Origin: Ulvibacter antarcticus
GTDB taxonomy: Bacteria > Bacteroidota > Bacteroidia > Flavobacteriales > Flavobacteriaceae
DNA length: 64,000 nucleotides
Direction of reading: 5' to 3'
Assembly: GCF_003688405.1 (NCBI RefSeq)
Contig: NZ_REFC01000014.1
Span: 310,001 to 374,000 of the forward strand
Below the pieces are notes generated by a model, which made no database searches, was not told where the DNA came from, and was given only the letters and a program-made list of their open reading frames with translations. The translations under genes were made by a program, and so were the position numbers. Shown in pieces: positions 33,867 to 43,573 of this stretch (position 1 is its first letter; every line of letters begins with the position of its first letter).

Positions 33867-33874
33867 TAATTTTG
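33867..33874 (+). promoter_or_regulatory. -7 box of the mutase gene
   Basis: TAATTTTG is an exact TAnnTTTG match, 28 nt before the ATG. No clear -33 TTTG is seen. Confidence 0.45.
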
Positions 33875-33901
33875 TGCCTCATTAGTTTAAAGTAAAATTA
33901 G

Positions 33902-36900
33902 ATGCAACAACAAGCTCCTTACATCCCTGTTAATAAAGTGAGAATAGTAACAGCCGCTTCCTTATTTGACGGTCATGACGCAGCAATAAATATAATGCGT
34001 CGTATTATTCAATCCACTGGTGTGGAGGTCATTCATTTAGGACATGACAGAAGTGTTGAAGAAGTTGTAAATACTGCTATTCAAGAAGATGCAAATGCAA
34101 TAGCGATGACATCTTATCAAGGAGGACATAACGAGTACTTTAAGTATATGTACGATTTACTTAAGGAGAAAGGCGCAGAACATATCAAGATTTTTGGTGG
34201 TGGTGGTGGTGTTATTTTGCCTTCGGAAATCAAAGAATTAATGGACTATGGAATAACCAGAATTTATTCACCTGATGATGGGCGGGAGCTCGGACTTCAA
34301 GGAATGATAAACGATTTGGTAAAAACTTCGGATTATCCGATTGGTGATAAATTGAATGGTGAGTTAGATAAGCTTTCAGAAAAAATACCGGGTGCCATTG
34401 CAAGAGTTATTTCGGCAGCCGAAAATTTTCCGGAAATTGCCAGGGAAACCCTTCAGAAGATACATCAAAAAAATAAAGAAACTAAGACGCCAGTTCTAGG
34501 TATTACTGGAACTGGAGGAGCAGGGAAGTCCTCATTGGTAGATGAATTAGTTCGAAGATTTTTAATCGATTTTCCTGAAAAGACAATTGGTTTAATTTCT
34601 GTCGATCCATCGAAACGAAAAACAGGCGGAGCTTTACTGGGAGATAGAATTAGAATGAACGCCATTAATTCTCCTCGTGTCTATATGCGTAGTTTGGCGA
34701 CTCGACAAAGTAATCTTGCCTTATCTAAATATGTTGAGGAGGCTATCCAGGTGCTTAAAGCGGCCGAATACGATCTTATTATTCTGGAAACTTCAGGAAT
34801 TGGGCAAAGTGACACAGAAATTATAGAGCATAGTGATGTTTCACTTTATGTTATGACTCCTGAATTTGGAGCGGCAACTCAATTGGAAAAAATTGACATG
34901 TTGGATTTTGCCGATTTGGTAGCCATCAATAAATTTGATAAACGCGGTTCATTGGATGCGTTACGAGATGTGAAGAAACAGTATATGCGTAATCATCAAT
35001 TGTGGGAAACGCATCAGGATGATTTACCTGTGTATGGTACTATCGCATCACAGTTTAATGATCCGGGTATGAATAAGCTGTACAAGGCCATTATGGATGA
35101 AATAGTGGAAAAAACGGCTTCAGATTTAAAAAGTGATTATGTGATTTCGGATGAAATGTCTGAAAAGATATTTGTTATTCCGCCGGCACGGACACGCTAT
35201 CTTTCAGAAATTTCAGAAAGTAACAGAGCTTACGATAAAAAAGCAAGCGATCAAGCTGAATTCGCGCAAAAATTATACGGAATATTCAAAACAATAGAAT
35301 CAGTTTCCGGAAAAATGCCTGAGCTGGATAAAGCAGGAATCGCGAATGAAACTGTGACCACTTCCGAAGAAAACAAAGATCTAATCAAACTTCTTTTGGG
35401 CGAATTTGATCGTGTAAAACTAAATCTGGACCCTTACAATTGGGAGGTAATTACAGGTTGGGAAGAAAAAGTCAATAAATATAAAAATCCGATCTATGCT
35501 TTTAAAGTGAGAGACAAGGAGATAAAAATTGATACTCATACCGAATCCTTATCTCATACTCAGATCGCTAAAGTAGCGCTGCCAAAATATAAGGCATGGG
35601 GCGATATTTTACATTGGACGCTTCAGGAGAATGTTCCGGGAGAATTTCCATATACGGCAGGTCTATATCCCTTTAAAAGAACAGGGGAAGATCCAGCAAG
35701 AATGTTTGCAGGAGAAGGAGGACCAGAGCGTACCAACAGGCGTTTTCATTATGTGAGTATGGGCTTACCTGCAAAACGACTTTCTACTGCTTTCGACAGT
35801 GTGACTTTATACGGTAACGATCCGGATCACAGACCGGATATATATGGAAAAATTGGGAATGCAGGTGTTTCTGTTTGCTGTCTTGATGATGCCAAGAAAT
35901 TGTATTCCGGTTTCGATCTTAGTCATCCAATGACTTCAGTTAGTATGACTATCAATGGCCCGGCACCGATGCTTTTAGGGTTTTTTATGAATGCTGCCAT
36001 CGATCAGAATTGTGAAAAATACATCACTGAAAATGGACTAGAAAAGGAAGTTTCGGCGAAAATTGATGAAATATATAAGGAAAAAGGGGTAAAACGACCT
36101 ACCTATCAAGGGGAATTACCAGAGAGCAATAATTCTTTAGGGCTTATGCTTTTAGGAGTGACTGGTGATCAGGTATTAGCTTTGGATGTCTATACTAAAA
36201 TAAAGTTTGATACCTTGATGCAGGTTAGAGGTACTGTGCAGGCAGATATTCTGAAGGAGGATCAGGCGCAAAATACCTGTATTTTTTCTACGGAATTTGC
36301 TTTGAGATTAATGGGAGATGTTCAGGAGTATTTTATAGAAAAGAAGGTGCGCAATTTTTATTCTGTTTCAATTAGCGGATATCATATAGCTGAAGCAGGT
36401 GCGAATCCTATTACACAATTAGCGTTTACCTTGTCAAATGGCTTTACTTATGTGGAGTATTATTTGAGCCGTGGCATGGATATCAATGATTTTGGACCGA
36501 ACCTTTCATTTTTCTTTAGTAATGGAATCGATCCGGAATATTCGGTGATTGGAAGAGTAGCACGAAAAATATGGGCGAAGGCACTTAAGGAAAAGTACGG
36601 AGCTAATCCGAGAGCACAGATGTTGAAATATCACATTCAAACATCGGGACGATCGTTACATGCGCAGGAGATTGACTTTAATGACATACGAACAACCTTA
36701 CAGGCTTTATATGCAATTTATGACAACTGTAACTCTTTACACACGAATGCATACGATGAGGCTATTACAACTCCCACAGAAGAGAGTGTCCGTCGAGCAA
36801 TGGCCATTCAGTTAATCATCAATAAGGAACTTGGACTTGCCAAGAATGAGAATCCTATTCAGGGATCATTTATTATTGAAGAACTTACAGATCTTGTTGA

Positions 36901-37327
36901 AACGGCGGTTTTAAAAGAATTTGATAGTATTACTGAGCGAGGTGGTGTATTGGGAGCCATGGAGACCATGTACCAACGCAGCAAAATTCAGGAGGAAAGT
37001 CTGTATTATGAAACTTTGAAGCACAATGGTGAATTTCCAATCATTGGTGTAAATACTTTTTTAAGTAGTACCGGGTCACCAACTGTTCTGCCTGCGGAAG
37101 TGATACGTGCAACAGAGGAAGAAAAGCAATTCCAAATCCAAACGCTGGAGAATCTACATTCGGGAAATAAATCGTTAACTGAGCAAGCTATTGAGAAAAT
37201 TCAATATGCGGCCATCCATAACGATAACATTTTTGAACAGTTGATGGAAGCAACCAAAGTTTGTTCTTTAGGGCAAATTACTTCTGCTTTGTTCGAAGTA
37301 GGGGGTCAGTATCGAAGAAATATGTAA
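33902..37327 (+). CDS. icmF: Fused acyl-CoA mutase with B12 domain and G-protein chaperone (IcmF-like)
   Basis: One 1141-residue protein combines three parts normally made separately. Residues 1-150 are the adenosylcobalamin-binding domain ([15 protein letters not shown], then [13 protein letters not shown] and FGGGGGVI). Residues about 200-420 are a MeaB/ArgK-type GTPase with P-loop GTGGAGKSS at 203 and a NKFDKRG element. Residues about 540-1141 are the mutase barrel with [29 protein letters not shown]. This order defines IcmF, which interconverts isobutyryl-CoA and butyryl-CoA or related acyl-CoAs and protects its cofactor by GTP-gated loading. Methylmalonyl-CoA mutases lack the central GTPase. 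The exact substrate cannot be read from sequence by eye. Confidence 0.88.
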   Translation: MQQQAPYIPVNKVRIVTAASLFDGHDAAINIMRRIIQSTGVEVIHLGHDRSVEEVVNTAIQEDANAIAMTSYQGGHNEYFKYMYDLLKEKGAEHIKIFGGGGGVILPSEIKELMDYGITRIYSPDDGRELGLQGMINDLVKTSDYPIGDKLNGELDKLSEKIPGAIARVISAAENFPEIARETLQKIHQKNKETKTPVLGITGTGGAGKSSLVDELVRRFLIDFPEKTIGLISVDPSKRKTGGALLGDRIRMNAINSPRVYMRSLATRQSNLALSKYVEEAIQVLKAAEYDLIILETSGIGQSDTEIIEHSDVSLYVMTPEFGAATQLEKIDMLDFADLVAINKFDKRGSLDALRDVKKQYMRNHQLWETHQDDLPVYGTIASQFNDPGMNKLYKAIMDEIVEKTASDLKSDYVISDEMSEKIFVIPPARTRYLSEISESNRAYDKKASDQAEFAQKLYGIFKTIESVSGKMPELDKAGIANETVTTSEENKDLIKLLLGEFDRVKLNLDPYNWEVITGWEEKVNKYKNPIYAFKVRDKEIKIDTHTESLSHTQIAKVALPKYKAWGDILHWTLQENVPGEFPYTAGLYPFKRTGEDPARMFAGEGGPERTNRRFHYVSMGLPAKRLSTAFDSVTLYGNDPDHRPDIYGKIGNAGVSVCCLDDAKKLYSGFDLSHPMTSVSMTINGPAPMLLGFFMNAAIDQNCEKYITENGLEKEVSAKIDEIYKEKGVKRPTYQGELPESNNSLGLMLLGVTGDQVLALDVYTKIKFDTLMQVRGTVQADILKEDQAQNTCIFSTEFALRLMGDVQEYFIEKKVRNFYSVSISGYHIAEAGANPITQLAFTLSNGFTYVEYYLSRGMDINDFGPNLSFFFSNGIDPEYSVIGRVARKIWAKALKEKYGANPRAQMLKYHIQTSGRSLHAQEIDFNDIRTTLQALYAIYDNCNSLHTNAYDEAITTPTEESVRRAMAIQLIINKELGLAKNENPIQGSFIIEELTDLVETAVLKEFDSITERGGVLGAMETMYQRSKIQEESLYYETLKHNGEFPIIGVNTFLSSTGSPTVLPAEVIRATEEEKQFQIQTLENLHSGNKSLTEQAIEKIQYAAIHNDNIFEQLMEATKVCSLGQITSALFEVGGQYRRNM

Positions 37328-37407
37328 TTTTCAAGACATCTTTAGATTTGTATTTTAGATGTAAAATGCTAGAATATAGGGGAAAAGGTTAAGAATAATT
37401 TTTTAAA

Positions 37408-37444
37408 CACGACAAAAAATAGTATATTTGTGTCAAATGTCGTG
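37408..37444 (+). promoter_or_regulatory. Toxin-antitoxin promoter with operator arms
   Basis: CACGACA (37408-37414) and TGTCGTG (37438-37444) form a perfect inverted repeat flanking the -7 box TATATTTG (37423-37430). The site fits autoregulation by the antitoxin. It also argues that the GTG at 37430 lies in the promoter and is not the start. Confidence 0.6.
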
Positions 37445-37447
37445 GTC

Positions 37448-37939
37448 ATGAGAAATTTAAAAATTCAAAACTTAACCAAAGAGCCAAAAGTTTTCTACGG
37501 GCTTCAAAACAAATACGATAGAATAGTAAGTGTTTTGGGTGGTAGTGTGCAAGTGGGGCGGGTCATCAATAGTGATATCGATTTAATAGAAATTACGCGT
37601 AAAGGTTTGCCAAAATCGGTGGTTGCTACGGTAAGTAATATTTTAGGTATTTCTATGGAAAAAATGAGTAACCTTATTCATGTTTCACATAGAACAATAC
37701 AACGTAAAAATGATAATGAGTTACTCAATGTTTATAGCACTGAGCAAATTCTTGAAATTGCCGAAGTTATAAGCCGTGGTATCGAAGTATTAGGGTCTAT
37801 AGAGAATTTTAGTCATTGGGTAAATAGTGAAATTCGTGTTTTAAACTATAAAAAACCGCTGGATTATCTCGATACCAGTTTTGGCACAAAACTTATCAAA
37901 GATATTTTGGGAAGAATAGAACAGGGTGTTTATTCTTAA
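37448..37939 (+). CDS. Antitoxin of ParS/MbcA/Xre type (163 aa)
   Basis: The partner of the RES-domain toxin 11 nt downstream; such antitoxins bind the toxin and repress their own promoter. Residues about 50-105 form a helical Xre-like DNA-binding region (LPKSVVATVSNILGISMEKMSNLIHVSHRTIQRK). Residues about 110-163 have the C-terminal ParS domain pattern: EQILEIAEVISRGIEVLG, then NFSHWVNSE and PLDYLDTSFGTKLIKDILGRIEQGVYS. Start ATG 37448 is preferred over GTG 37430, which falls inside the -7 box. Confidence 0.88.
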   Translation: MRNLKIQNLTKEPKVFYGLQNKYDRIVSVLGGSVQVGRVINSDIDLIEITRKGLPKSVVATVSNILGISMEKMSNLIHVSHRTIQRKNDNELLNVYSTEQILEIAEVISRGIEVLGSIENFSHWVNSEIRVLNYKKPLDYLDTSFGTKLIKDILGRIEQGVYS

Positions 37940-37950
37940 TCGATATTGTA

Positions 37951-38412
37951 TTGAAACTATACAGGGCTACAAAAAACAAATTTATAAAAGATCTTAGTGG
38001 AGAAGGTGCCCGTTTATTTGGAGGGCGTTGGAATAAACCCGGAGATGCAATGTTGTATTTTTCTGAACATTTGTCGCTCTGTATTCTCGAAATTTTAGTG
38101 CATATGGATTTTAAGTATCTGGACAGCGACTATTCTTTTTTAGAAGTCAGCGTCCCTGATGATGCAGTTACAATATTTAATCCGGAAAGGTCTATCAAAA
38201 CATGGAATGCTGTTCCGTTTACTGCAAATACGCAGGTGCATGGTTCTAAATGGTTGACTTCGGAAAGCAGTTTAGGGCTTTCAGTACCTTCTGCAGTTCT
38301 AAAACAAGAACGCAATATTCTAATCAACCCAAATCACACCTTATTTTCGGAATTAAAAATAGTAACAAGCAGTTCGCTTAAATTCGATTCAAGATTTTTA
38401 AGAAAAATATAA
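37951..38412 (+). CDS. RES-domain toxin (153 aa)
   Basis: RES toxins degrade NAD+ or modify metabolic enzymes and stop growth. The N-terminus LYRATKNKFIKDLSGEGARLFGGRWNKPGDAMLYFSEHLSLCILEILVH contains the Arg (R5), Glu and Ser positions that name the family. The start is TTG, with no in-frame ATG nearby, which may keep its translation below that of the antitoxin. It ends 18 nt before a convergent gene. Confidence 0.9.
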   Translation: MKLYRATKNKFIKDLSGEGARLFGGRWNKPGDAMLYFSEHLSLCILEILVHMDFKYLDSDYSFLEVSVPDDAVTIFNPERSIKTWNAVPFTANTQVHGSKWLTSESSLGLSVPSAVLKQERNILINPNHTLFSELKIVTSSSLKFDSRFLRKI

Positions 38413-38429
38413 TGTCTTAGATAAGGATA

Positions 38430-38825
38430 CTATAAAGTTAGCATCCAGCTACGTTGTAGTTTCCTGAATTTCTTAATTTCAGTTCTAAGCATAGGAAGAA
38501 AGTCTTTACCATTACTATGAGAACGTTCCAAACGCTCACAGTTTTTATATAAAGAATTCGTTAAGCGAATCACAGAAGCGGCGTATTTGTGCTTTTCTTC
38601 TGCGAAAGGCTGACTTTCAGCTTTAAGGATTTCGGGAGCTAAAGAAATAGATTGTTGTACAATATCTCCTGTAAAATAAATGTTCGGATCTTCGGAGCCA
38701 TTAGAATGTAAAGACGCTAAATCATGCACCAGATAAGAAGAAATATTTCGGGATAGTGTAAATATATCCATAGCCTTCTTGTACATAGGTGATTGGGGGA
38801 ATTTGTTGGGCATTACCGGTATCAT
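38430..38825 (-). CDS. Small helical protein, four-helix-bundle (S23-like) candidate (131 aa)
   Basis: The protein is predicted to be all-helical: MYKKAMDIFTLSRNISSYL, SLAPEILKAESQPFAEEKHKYAASVIRLTNSLYKNCERLE and TEIKKFRKLQRSWMLTL. This layout resembles the four-helix-bundle proteins of the S23 family found in Bacteroidota, but the match is weak. It is a solitary minus-strand gene between the toxin and an Lrp-type regulator. Function unknown. Confidence 0.55.
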   Translation of the reverse strand: MIPVMPNKFPQSPMYKKAMDIFTLSRNISSYLVHDLASLHSNGSEDPNIYFTGDIVQQSISLAPEILKAESQPFAEEKHKYAASVIRLTNSLYKNCERLERSHSNGKDFLPMLRTEIKKFRKLQRSWMLTL

Positions 38826-38909
38826 TGTTATCTAATTATTCTTTTATCAAAGAGTCTCAAATTTAGTGACAAGTTTTCATATTAAACTATCGATTTTAAA
38901 GTAAAAACG

Positions 38910-38917
38910 TATATTTG
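38910..38917 (+). promoter_or_regulatory. -7 box of the Lrp-type regulator gene
   Basis: TATATTTG matches TAnnTTTG. Its position makes the ATG at 38929 too close and favours the ATG at 38956 as start. Confidence 0.5.
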
Positions 38918-38955
38918 CTTTAATTTTTATGTTTTTAATACGTAAAATTGTACAA

Positions 38956-39396
38956 ATGAAAATAGATTCACTAAACTGGAATATTTTAAATTGCTTGCAG
39001 GAGAATGCGCGAATGTCTAATGCGGAGATTGGTAGACGTGTTGGTATAAGTTCGCCTGCAGTAAATGAACGTATTAAAAAGATGGAAGATTCGGGGGTTA
39101 TTCATTCTTATAAAACCATGGTCTCTCCTTTCGAAACAGGTTATCAACTAAAAGCGATTATCACCTTACGTGCTTTTATGGGTAAGTTAAAGCCATTCCT
39201 GGAAAAGGTAAAAACTTACGATGAAGTCCTCAATTGTTATAGAATAACGGGGAATGAAAATATTGTAATGGAAGTTGTTCTTAAAAACCAAAAACACCTC
39301 GAAAGTTTTATCGATCAGTTAATTACTTATGGAGAAACTAAAACACAGATTGTGCTCTCTCATGTAGTTGCGAATAATAAAATAAAACCAATTTAA
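38956..39396 (+). CDS. Lrp/AsnC-family transcriptional regulator (146 aa)
   Basis: A feast/famine-type DNA-binding regulator. Residues 1-60 are the winged helix (DSLNWNILNCLQENARMSNAEIGRRVGISSPAVNERIKKMEDSGVI). The C-terminal part is a RAM ligand-binding domain (ITLRAFMGKLKPFLEKV, VLNCYRITGNENIVMEV). ATG 38956 is preferred to 38929 for the promoter reason given and because family members start close to the first helix. It converges on the DJ-1-like gene with a 4-nt overlap; its targets are unknown. Confidence 0.92.
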   Translation: MKIDSLNWNILNCLQENARMSNAEIGRRVGISSPAVNERIKKMEDSGVIHSYKTMVSPFETGYQLKAIITLRAFMGKLKPFLEKVKTYDEVLNCYRITGNENIVMEVVLKNQKHLESFIDQLITYGETKTQIVLSHVVANNKIKPI

Positions 39397-40166
39397 TGGG
39401 ATTCGGTCTTTTCAATAATTAAATGCGGCACATTTTCAAGTTCCCAGTCAATTACGAGGCCTCCAGCTAGAGATTGAGCGATTTCTTTGCCATACAAGAA
39501 CTCACACAAATAGAGAGCAGCTTCAAAACTTTTGGCACCGCCTGCTGAGGTAATGTATTTTCCATCATGTACAAACAAGACATCTTTCCTGATGTCCAAT
39601 TTCGGGAACATTGCTCGCATTGCATCTATATCTGAAGGAAAGGTGGTAGAAACAGTCTTATCTAACAATCCAGCTTTTGCCAGTACGAATGCTCCGTCAC
39701 AATGTGAAGTCATAAATTGGGCATCTTTGTTAGTTCGTCTCACAAAATTAAGCATTTCCTGATCTTCTAGATCGCTGTCGAGATGATGTTCGGCACTTGG
39801 TATAACCAGAATATCGATGATAGGAATACTGTCTTTTAGATAATTAAAATCTGGAAGAATACGCATGCCTTCAAAACTGCGAATAGGTTTATCGGTATTC
39901 GCAACGGTGAACACATTCATTGCCTTTATATTTTCTCTGAAAATAGTGTGTTGAAAAATATCGAAAGGTGCGGTGAGTTCTGTATTGTAAACTCCGTCCA
40001 TTATTAAAAAACCTACATTATATCGCGAAGTGTCGAGCTTCGGAAAAACCTTACTATTTTCTATGATGTCTACTTCGGAAGTATTCGCTACATCTTTCTT
40101 TTCCGAAGGATTTCCGCAAGAGATAATTCCGAAGAAAACAACTAAAAGAACATACTTTATATTCAT
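39393..40166 (-). CDS. DJ-1/PfpI-family lipoprotein (257 aa)
   Basis: A type II lipoprotein signal (FGIISCGNPSEKK) precedes a glutamine amidotransferase-like domain. The nucleophile elbow is TSHCDGAFVLAKAGLL, with Cys in the usual place. VGFLIMDGVYNTELTAPFDIFQHT at the start of the domain resembles GlxA/AraC-type regulators, but no DNA-binding domain is present. It is likely an extracytoplasmic enzyme or binding protein. It lies 5 nt after the MFS gene on the same strand, so the two form an operon. Confidence 0.82.
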   Translation of the reverse strand: MNIKYVLLVVFFGIISCGNPSEKKDVANTSEVDIIENSKVFPKLDTSRYNVGFLIMDGVYNTELTAPFDIFQHTIFRENIKAMNVFTVANTDKPIRSFEGMRILPDFNYLKDSIPIIDILVIPSAEHHLDSDLEDQEMLNFVRRTNKDAQFMTSHCDGAFVLAKAGLLDKTVSTTFPSDIDAMRAMFPKLDIRKDVLFVHDGKYITSAGGAKSFEAALYLCEFLYGKEIAQSLAGGLVIDWELENVPHLIIEKTESH

Positions 40167-40171
40167 ATATA

Positions 40172-41422
40172 TTAAACGTTAGCTTTGCATTTTATTCCAT
40201 CCGAAGGTACTACTTCTGAAGGTTTTTTTAATAAATAATGCAACCAAAGAGACAGACCACCTATACCTACTAAAAAGATGAAAATATAGTTCCAGGTATT
40301 GGTATACCCAAAGCTGTCTACCATATTCATGCCGCCATTATGTCCAAAAATATGGGATAGCGAAAAACTCATGCTGTATAATCCCATATAGCTTCCTTTT
40401 CGGCCTTTTGGAGACATTTCTAATGCCAATGCATTCGAAAAGGGAGATCCTATCATCTCACCAAGCGTCATTAGTAACATAGCAATGACCAAAACTCCGC
40501 TCCAAGAACTTACATTTAGGACAATAAAACTTATGGCTAATAGAGCGATTCCCCAGAATGTTGCCATGGTTTTAGATAGTTTTTTCTTTTCTAACCAAGC
40601 GATTAATGGCATCTCAAAAATAACGATTACCGCACCGTTAATAAAGAATAGCCACCCGATGAGGTCTTCGGTTAGAAAATGGGCCTGTTCATAGTATAGC
40701 GGCATTACGCTAAAATATTGTACGAACATAATTCCGTTCGCTACCATAATTATAAAGAATAACATATAAACCCCGTTTTTATAGGGTGAGATACCTTCTT
40801 TTACAATCGCCTTTCCTTTCAACTCTTCTTTTGATTCTTTTGGCTTCAGAAGTAAAAACAAACCTACAGATGCTAGGATACATGTAATTCCGTCGATCCA
40901 GAATAATGATGTGTAACTAATACTGGCGATAATAATTCCACCAATTAACGGCCCTATTGAAAACCCAAGATTAATTGCCAATCGGATGAGGGTTATACTT
41001 CGAGTTACATTTCCCGGTTTGCTGTAGGTATCTGCTGCTACGAAAATGGCAGGTCGGTAGGCGTCGGCAACAAAAATCAATGAAAATATCGCGGCACAAA
41101 AACCGTAAAATGTATCAATAAACTGAAGCAGTATAAATCCTACCCCGCTTATAAATAAGCTGAAAACGATCACCTTATAAAACCCAATAGAGTCTGTTAA
41201 TTTACCACCCAACCAGGTTCCAGCAAGCGATCCTAATCCAAAAGATGTCATTATCCAGCCAACCTGCGGTAATGTAAATCCTTTCGAATTTACCAGATAA
41301 AGTGATAGGAAAGGTATCACCATGGCACCGGCTCGATTAATAAATGTAACGAGAGACAAGAGCCAAATCTCTTTCGAAAGGCCTTGAAAATTACTTATGT
41401 AGTTTTGGTATATTTTTCTCAT
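40172..41422 (-). CDS. MFS transporter, multidrug-type (416 aa)
   Basis: Twelve hydrophobic segments of a major facilitator protein. The first cytoplasmic loop has the family motif in the form GSLAGTWLGGKLTDSIGFYKV (G...D..GR class). Residues about 140-185 (ITLIRLAINLGFSIGPLIGGI) carry the motif C-like GP.IGG typical of exporters. The central loop is basic (KPKESKEELKGKA). The substrate is unknown; it pairs with a DJ-1-like lipoprotein. Confidence 0.88.
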   Translation of the reverse strand: MRKIYQNYISNFQGLSKEIWLLSLVTFINRAGAMVIPFLSLYLVNSKGFTLPQVGWIMTSFGLGSLAGTWLGGKLTDSIGFYKVIVFSLFISGVGFILLQFIDTFYGFCAAIFSLIFVADAYRPAIFVAADTYSKPGNVTRSITLIRLAINLGFSIGPLIGGIIIASISYTSLFWIDGITCILASVGLFLLLKPKESKEELKGKAIVKEGISPYKNGVYMLFFIIMVANGIMFVQYFSVMPLYYEQAHFLTEDLIGWLFFINGAVIVIFEMPLIAWLEKKKLSKTMATFWGIALLAISFIVLNVSSWSGVLVIAMLLMTLGEMIGSPFSNALALEMSPKGRKGSYMGLYSMSFSLSHIFGHNGGMNMVDSFGYTNTWNYIFIFLVGIGGLSLWLHYLLKKPSEVVPSDGIKCKANV

Positions 41423-41441
41423 GATTGGTAGTATAAATATA

Positions 41442-41469
41442 AAACGTCCGGCTAAATGGCCGGACGTTT
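41442..41469 (-). terminator. Hairpin terminator of a short minus-strand transcript
   Basis: AAACGTCCGGC (41442-41452) pairs with GCCGGACGTTT (41459-41469). On the minus strand TTTTATATTT follows. It lies between a short frame or RNA (41489-41594) and the MFS start, so it ends something other than the gene at 41617. Confidence 0.75.
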
Positions 41470-41488
41470 CTATATTGATATATTCTAT

Positions 41489-41566
41489 TTACTTATAATC
41501 AACACATACGAAACCGGCATCGTGATTCACGATCTGTGGTCCATGTTCTGGTATATAAGTAATTTT
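41489..41566 (-). other. Possible micro-ORF or small RNA with its own promoter and terminator
   Basis: On the minus strand an exact -7 box TACATTTG (41592-41599) precedes ATGAAAAATTAC (ATG at 41568-41570). The ATG frame gives 23 poor-looking residues. The frame one base off, after a run of five A, gives 25 protein-like residues ending NHDAGFVCVDYK and stopping at 41489. A strong terminator follows. Either a frameshift at the A-run, a non-ATG start, or a small RNA would explain it. Confidence 0.35.
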
Positions 41567-41616
41567 TCATTTCTACTTTTCTGAGTGTCAAATGTAGCAA
41601 AAAAATCGATTCGGAA

Positions 41617-42252
41617 TTAATCTACAACTCTTTTTAGTGCCTTAGCAAGTTTATACGCAGCTGTTGTTATTGCTTTTCGCATCCTATTTAAGCTGGGGCC
41701 AACACCTTCACCATCGCCATCGGTTTTATTGTATTTTCCCATGGCACGACTAATTTCGGTTGTAAATAGTGGCTCGTTTGGAGCATCACTTTTCGAAAAT
41801 TCTAAAAGCATGGTCACTTTTGCGGGTTCATTTACAATTCCGGCGTCATACCCATAATACATCCATGGTATTTTAACCTTTAGAAGATAATTAGCATCAG
41901 TATTGTTCTCAATAAACTGAGGTGCATTTTTATAATCTTTCAGTTTATTATTTAAGACTTCAATAAACGTAGCTGGCCAAATTTCGTTTTTAAACTCAAC
42001 ATAATCTTTAGCCCATTGATCTGCTTCAGCTTGATCTCTATGGTTTACTATTTTTTTATGCATTTTTACAAGGAAATCTGATTCCGAGACGTTATTATCA
42101 ATCACTACTCCGTTAAAGTCAATTTGAATATTGAGTGTTTCTTCCGAAGCCAAAAAAGAAAGTGCCTTTTTATCGATATCGATGTGTTGTGCTAAAATGG
42201 AAGTTGATAGGAGGCAGAATGCTGCCAATAAACTAGTGGTAAGTTGCTTCAT
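41617..42252 (-). CDS. Secreted protein of unknown function, paralog A (211 aa)
   Basis: Signal peptide ending STSILAQ, then an alpha/beta protein with the segments DIDKKALSFLASEETLNIQIDF, EIWPATFIEVLNNKLKDYKNAPQF and a C-terminal helix AYKLAKALKRVVD. It is homologous along its length to the gene just upstream (42252-42899), and the two overlap by one base (TAATG), indicating translational coupling. I do not recognise the family. A periplasmic or surface location is likely. Confidence 0.75.
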   Translation of the reverse strand: MKQLTTSLLAAFCLLSTSILAQHIDIDKKALSFLASEETLNIQIDFNGVVIDNNVSESDFLVKMHKKIVNHRDQAEADQWAKDYVEFKNEIWPATFIEVLNNKLKDYKNAPQFIENNTDANYLLKVKIPWMYYGYDAGIVNEPAKVTMLLEFSKSDAPNEPLFTTEISRAMGKYNKTDGDGEGVGPSLNRMRKAITTAAYKLAKALKRVVD

Positions 42253-42899
42253 TATTTTTTTACAATTCTTTTAAGGGCTTTCGCCAGGTCCGGGGCAATT
42301 CGTTCGTAGACATGTTGCATGCTTTCGAGTGATGGAATTGAGCCTAAATTATTACCATAACGGCTATCTGCAACTAAACCTTCTCGCTTTTTCAGCTTGG
42401 TAGAAGCGATAAAATTCTCAGGATCGGATGAAAGATAAAAGTAGATAGTCATAGTCGCCTTCGCAGGTCTTTTCATGAGCCCGATATCCCATCCAAAGTC
42501 CATCCAATATGTATGAATTACCATGGTATATTTGGTGGTAGGATCGTTTAAAACAAAGGCGGGTGCGTTTCTATATTGCCCTAAGGCAGTGTTTAATTCG
42601 GTGATAAAAGCTTCCGGCCAGATAATCTTTTTGGCTTTGAGATAATCTGCTTTCCATTGATTAGCTACCAAAGAATTTTCTCTATTACTTATTCTTGAAG
42701 TGGTGATTTTTAGGAAGTCTTTTTCGGAAATATAACGCCCATCGAAGGTGAGTTCGTCGTAAGCAAAAATGACGTTTATTTTTTCTTCGGAAGCAAGGAC
42801 TTTCAAGGATTTTTTATGAAGCCCAATATGCTGTCCGTAAAGCGACACCATGCTTATTTGAAGCAAAATAAAAATGATGAAACTCCTTTTTAAATACAT
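42252..42899 (-). CDS. Secreted protein of unknown function, paralog B (215 aa)
   Basis: Signal peptide ending SLYGQ. It shares with paralog A the pattern HKKSLKVLASEEKINVIFAY, KKIIWPEAFITELNTALGQYRNAPAF and a final DLAKALKRIVKK, and in the middle the W.D.G.DIGLM/IVN.PAK.TM motif. First gene of the pair. Tandem duplication with strong divergence (roughly a third identical by eye) suggests an old event and distinct roles. Confidence 0.75.
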   Translation of the reverse strand: MYLKRSFIIFILLQISMVSLYGQHIGLHKKSLKVLASEEKINVIFAYDELTFDGRYISEKDFLKITTSRISNRENSLVANQWKADYLKAKKIIWPEAFITELNTALGQYRNAPAFVLNDPTTKYTMVIHTYWMDFGWDIGLMKRPAKATMTIYFYLSSDPENFIASTKLKKREGLVADSRYGNNLGSIPSLESMQHVYERIAPDLAKALKRIVKK

Positions 42900-42970
42900 T
42901 GAAATTTTTTCAGAAGGGATAAAGATACAGAAGTTTAATTAGTTTTATATTTTTACGAAAATGTTCTTTT

Positions 42971-43573
42971 ATGAAAAAGCATATAATTTTAATATTGCTG
43001 CTAATTGCGAATACGATTTGGGCACAACAGGAAATTATTGATGAAATTAAAGCCTATCAAATCTCAGAAAGCGAGAAATTTGCTGATCCTGAAACTTCAA
43101 TTTTGGACGAGAAGGATTTGAAAGACTTTAAGGAATTAAAGTATTACCCTATAAACTTAGATTTTCAAGTTGAAGCCATTTTTAATCGCACTCCAGATGA
43201 GAAACCTTTTCTTATGCCAACTACCACAGATCGTCTTCCGGAATATGTAAAATACGGAGAAGCACAATTTGAAATAGACGGGAAACAGTTTAAGCTGGAT
43301 TTATTTCAAAGTACTACTCCCTATGAAGAAGAAGGGTATGAAGATTATTTGTTTTTACCCTTTACAGACCTAACCAGCGGTGACGGATCTTACGGAGGCG
43401 GTAGATTTTTGGACGCTCGCATTCCTGAAGGAAAAACAATATTCATAGATTTTAATAAAGCTTATAATCCGTATTGCGCATATAGTATTAAGTATTCTTG
43501 TCCGATTCCACCTAAACAGAACGATCTTCTTATTAGAATTGAAGCTGGTGTAAAAGATTTTGGAAAGCACTAA
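42971..43573 (+). CDS. DUF1684 family secreted protein (200 aa)
   Basis: Signal peptide MKKHIILILLLIANTIWAQ. The body carries the DUF1684 signature: FLPFTDLTSGDGSYGGGRFLDARIPEG, then IDFNKAYNPYCAYSIKYSCPIPPKQNDL. Family function is not known. The three conserved parts (GDGSYGGGR, DFN.AYNP.CAY, CP.PP..N.L) are all intact. It converges on crcB with a 4-nt overlap of their ends. Confidence 0.9.
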   Translation: MKKHIILILLLIANTIWAQQEIIDEIKAYQISESEKFADPETSILDEKDLKDFKELKYYPINLDFQVEAIFNRTPDEKPFLMPTTTDRLPEYVKYGEAQFEIDGKQFKLDLFQSTTPYEEEGYEDYLFLPFTDLTSGDGSYGGGRFLDARIPEGKTIFIDFNKAYNPYCAYSIKYSCPIPPKQNDLLIRIEAGVKDFGKH

